Below are positions 40,386 through 41,860 of a DNA stretch of 41,860 nucleotides, one piece after another. A program made the position numbers and the translations under genes. Source of the stretch: Acetobacteraceae bacterium (lineage in GTDB: Bacteria; Pseudomonadota; Alphaproteobacteria; Acetobacterales; Acetobacteraceae). The notes under the pieces were generated by a model that ran no database searches, had not been told where the DNA came from, and saw only the letters and a program-made list of their open reading frames with translations. The DNA lies in NCBI GenBank assembly GCA_027451405.1, contig DAIDJM010000044.1, forward strand, positions 1 through 41,860, given 5' to 3'. Each line of letters begins with the position of its first letter. Position 1 is the stretch's first letter.

Positions 40386-41483
40386 TTACCCGAGCAGGCG
40401 GCCGATGACGCGGGCAGTGTAGTCCACGACGGGGATGATGCGGCCGTAATTGATGCGGGTGGGGCCGATGACGCCGATGGCGCCGACGATGCGGTCGGCG
40501 GCGTTGCGGGCGGGGGCGACGATCATGGAGACGCCGGAGGTGCCGAAGAGGGCGCTTTCGGCGCCGATGAAGATGCGCACGCCTTCGGAATTTTCGGCGA
40601 GTTCGAGCAGGCGGAGCATGGTCTCCTGGGTTTCCAGGCGCTCGAACAGGATCTGGATGGCGGCGAGGTTTTCGATCTGGGTGACGTCGGCGAGCAGGCG
40701 GGCCTGGCCGCGGACGATCAGCGCGCCGCCGCGTTCGTTGTCGCTCCAGGTGGCGAGGCCCGCTTCGGCGACGGTGGCGGCGAGCGCGTCGAGCTGGCCG
40801 CGGTCGGCGGCCATTTCCTCGGCGACGCGGCGGCGGAGTTCGGCGAGCGTGCGGCCCTGGGCGCGGGCGTTGAGATAGTTGGCGGCTTGCGTCAGGGCCG
40901 AGGGGGGCAGGCCGGGCGGGACCTCGATGACGCGGTTTTCGACCTGGCCGTCCTGGGCGACGAGGATCACGAGGGCGCGGCCGGAGCCGAGCGGCACGAA
41001 TTCGATGTGCTTGATGGCGCCGTCGGATTTGGGGGCGAGCACCATGCCGGCGGCCTGGCTCAGGCCCGCGAGCATGGAGGAGGCGTCGGCCAGCGTGTCC
41101 TGGAGGCTGCGGCCCTGGGCGGCGAGCGCGCGGGCGATCGCTTCGCGCTCGTCCTCGGGGAGGTCGCCGAATTCGAGCAGGCCGTCGACGAAGAGGCGTA
41201 GCCCCTGCTCGGTGGGGAGGCGGCCGGCGGAGGTGTGGGGGGCGAAGAGGAGGCCGGCTTCGGTGAGATCGGCCATGACGTTGCGGATGGTGGCGGGCGA
41301 GAGGGAGACCGGCAGGCGGCGCGAGAGGGTGCGGCTGCCGACGGGCTCGCCGGTTTCGACATATTGCTCGACGATCTCGCGCAGCACTGCCGCGGATCGT
41401 GCATCCAGCGCCGCCGCCGCCGGCGGGCCGGTCCGTCCCGCCCCGCGCAATCCGGAGCCTGGCGTCGGAACCGTCTGATCCAT
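40386..41483 (-). CDS. hrcA: Heat-inducible transcription repressor HrcA
   Basis: HrcA of 365 aa: winged-helix N-terminus (VLREIVEQYVETGEPVGSRT, SPATIRNVMADLTEAGLLF), then the dimerisation and regulatory domain (NLAAIQILFERLETQETMLRLL, IFIGAESALFGTSGVSMIVAP, IGVIGPTRINYGRIIPVVDY). It binds CIRCE operators and is folded by GroEL. No CIRCE consensus is visible in this window. A spaced-out dyad with CIRCE-like GGCACTC half sites overlaps its promoter. First gene of the heat-shock cluster; divergent from rph. Confidence 0.97.
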   Translation of the reverse strand: MDQTVPTPGSGLRGAGRTGPPAAAALDARSAAVLREIVEQYVETGEPVGSRTLSRRLPVSLSPATIRNVMADLTEAGLLFAPHTSAGRLPTEQGLRLFVDGLLEFGDLPEDEREAIARALAAQGRSLQDTLADASSMLAGLSQAAGMVLAPKSDGAIKHIEFVPLGSGRALVILVAQDGQVENRVIEVPPGLPPSALTQAANYLNARAQGRTLAELRRRVAEEMAADRGQLDALAATVAEAGLATWSDNERGGALIVRGQARLLADVTQIENLAAIQILFERLETQETMLRLLELAENSEGVRIFIGAESALFGTSGVSMIVAPARNAADRIVGAIGVIGPTRINYGRIIPVVDYTARVIGRLLG

Positions 41484-41489
41484 CGAGAT

Positions 41490-41524
41490 GGCACTCCCGG
41501 TCGTTACCTAGGGACGGGGGTGCC
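41490..41524. promoter_or_regulatory. Dyad over the hrcA -10 region (CIRCE-like half sites, long spacer)
   Basis: GGCACTCCCG (41490-41499) and CGGGGGTGCC (41515-41524) pair at 9 of 10 positions. The centre lies on the -10 hexamer of the hrcA promoter. The GCACTC core equals a CIRCE half site, but the spacing is about 21 instead of 9 bases and the outer TTA/TAA is missing. Confidence 0.4.
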
Positions 41525-41533
41525 CCTGGTCAA
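41505..41533 (-). promoter_or_regulatory. Candidate hrcA promoter
   Basis: On the minus strand TTGACC (41533-41528) and TAGGTA (41510-41505) are separated by 17 bases, 22 bp before the hrcA ATG. The -35 is good, the -10 weak. Confidence 0.45.
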
Positions 41534-41583
41534 TTCGTCCGCTATGGTCCGCCTCCTTCGCTGAAATCGACAGGATTATCCGC

Positions 41584-41860
41584 ATGTCCCCCGTCCCGGG
41601 TCCCGCAACGCTCGCCACCGCCGCCGGACCGTCGCCATCCGCTCTCTCTGCCCGTCCCTCCGGCCGCGCCGCGGACGCGCTGCGCCCGGTCGCGATCACC
41701 CCGGGCTTCGCGCGCCACGCCGAGGGGTCCTGCCTGATCCGCGTGGGCGGGACCGAGGTGCTGTGCGCCGCGAGCGTGGAGGCGCGCGTCCCGCCCTTTC
41801 TCCGCAACTCCGGCCAGGGCTGGGTGACGGCGGAATACGGCATGCTCCCCCGCGCGAAGA
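41584..41860 (+). CDS. rph: Ribonuclease PH (partial, cut by window edge)
   Basis: The first 92 codons of RNase PH, the phosphorolytic 3'-exonuclease that trims tRNA precursors. After a 25-residue non-conserved leader ([17 protein letters not shown]...), the family start [13 protein letters not shown] is clear, then [36 protein letters not shown] and [14 protein letters not shown]. The extra leader means the true start may be inside; ATG 41584 has an AGGAT site eight bases upstream. rph divergent from hrcA is a conserved alphaproteobacterial arrangement. Confidence 0.93.
   Translation, partial: MSPVPGPATLATAAGPSPSALSARPSGRAADALRPVAITPGFARHAEGSCLIRVGGTEVLCAASVEARVPPFLRNSGQGWVTAEYGMLPRAK

Noticed and set aside
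41490-41524. A canonical CIRCE element upstream of hrcA
   Set aside because: Half-site resemblance only; spacing and outer bases do not match, so it is listed as a candidate dyad rather than CIRCE.

Overview
The window looks like chromosomal DNA of a high-GC alphaproteobacterium, most likely an Acetobacteraceae (Rhodospirillales/Acetobacterales) member. The grounds are strongly GC-biased codon third positions, an aa3-type cox operon, a PhaR/class III-like PHA pair, a PmtA-type phospholipid methyltransferase, PF10014-type and PhyH-type dioxygenases, and a family of A/T-rich intergenic palindromes in otherwise GC-rich DNA. The genus assignment is inference; no rRNA or tRNA gene is visible.

Layout. 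(1) 1-359: no gene, with an extremely T-poor, C/A-rich tract. (2) 360-12210: a surface-glycan locus. It holds a minus-strand set of methyltransferase-like and glycosyltransferase genes, a membrane acyltransferase, a 688-aa multi-spanning protein coupled to a PhyH dioxygenase, and a plus-strand epimerase, FAD oxidoreductase and GtrA-like flippase. (3) 12280-15359: a small membrane protein, a HIG1-type twin-TM protein and a large MscS channel. (4) 15423-19221: a tight plus-strand run of 2OG-Fe dioxygenase, PCu(A)C copper chaperone, Sco, PabB and PabC. (5) 19325-19774: a host-attachment/baeRF protein behind a well-placed FNR-type box. (6) 19778-24707, minus strand: ctaC-ctaD-ctaB-(50-aa CoxF-like protein)-ctaE-DUF983, without ctaG. 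(7) 24800-28678: PmtA-like methyltransferase, CspA, a small membrane protein, an OPT transporter and an XRE regulator. (8) 28786-30868: PhaR, a PhaE-like coiled-coil protein and a class III-like PHA synthase in overlapping frames. (9) 30833-35562: FtsB, YbiB/TrpD2-like, NagA, SCP2, an unknown protein and a secreted protein with an HExxE motif. (10) 35563-36179: a 617-bp gene-free block of repeats. (11) 36180-41483, minus strand: hrcA, an unannotated 51-aa TM protein, grpE, dnaK, dnaJ. (12) 41584-end: rph, cut by the window edge.

How the parts fit. Copper delivery (PCu(A)C, Sco, 14-17 kb) and the cytochrome oxidase it serves (20-25 kb) lie close together. Cytochrome oxidase assembly may also involve the HIG1 protein. 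Translational coupling (ATGA or TGATG overlaps) is frequent. The most interesting signals are: a glycan operon with two methyltransferase-like folds that lost their acidic active-site motifs beside one intact copy; a family of AT-rich palindromes that occur mostly as inverted pairs near gene ends; the small unannotated membrane genes inside the cox and heat-shock clusters; and several dyads at promoters (cspA leader, hrcA promoter, FNR box).
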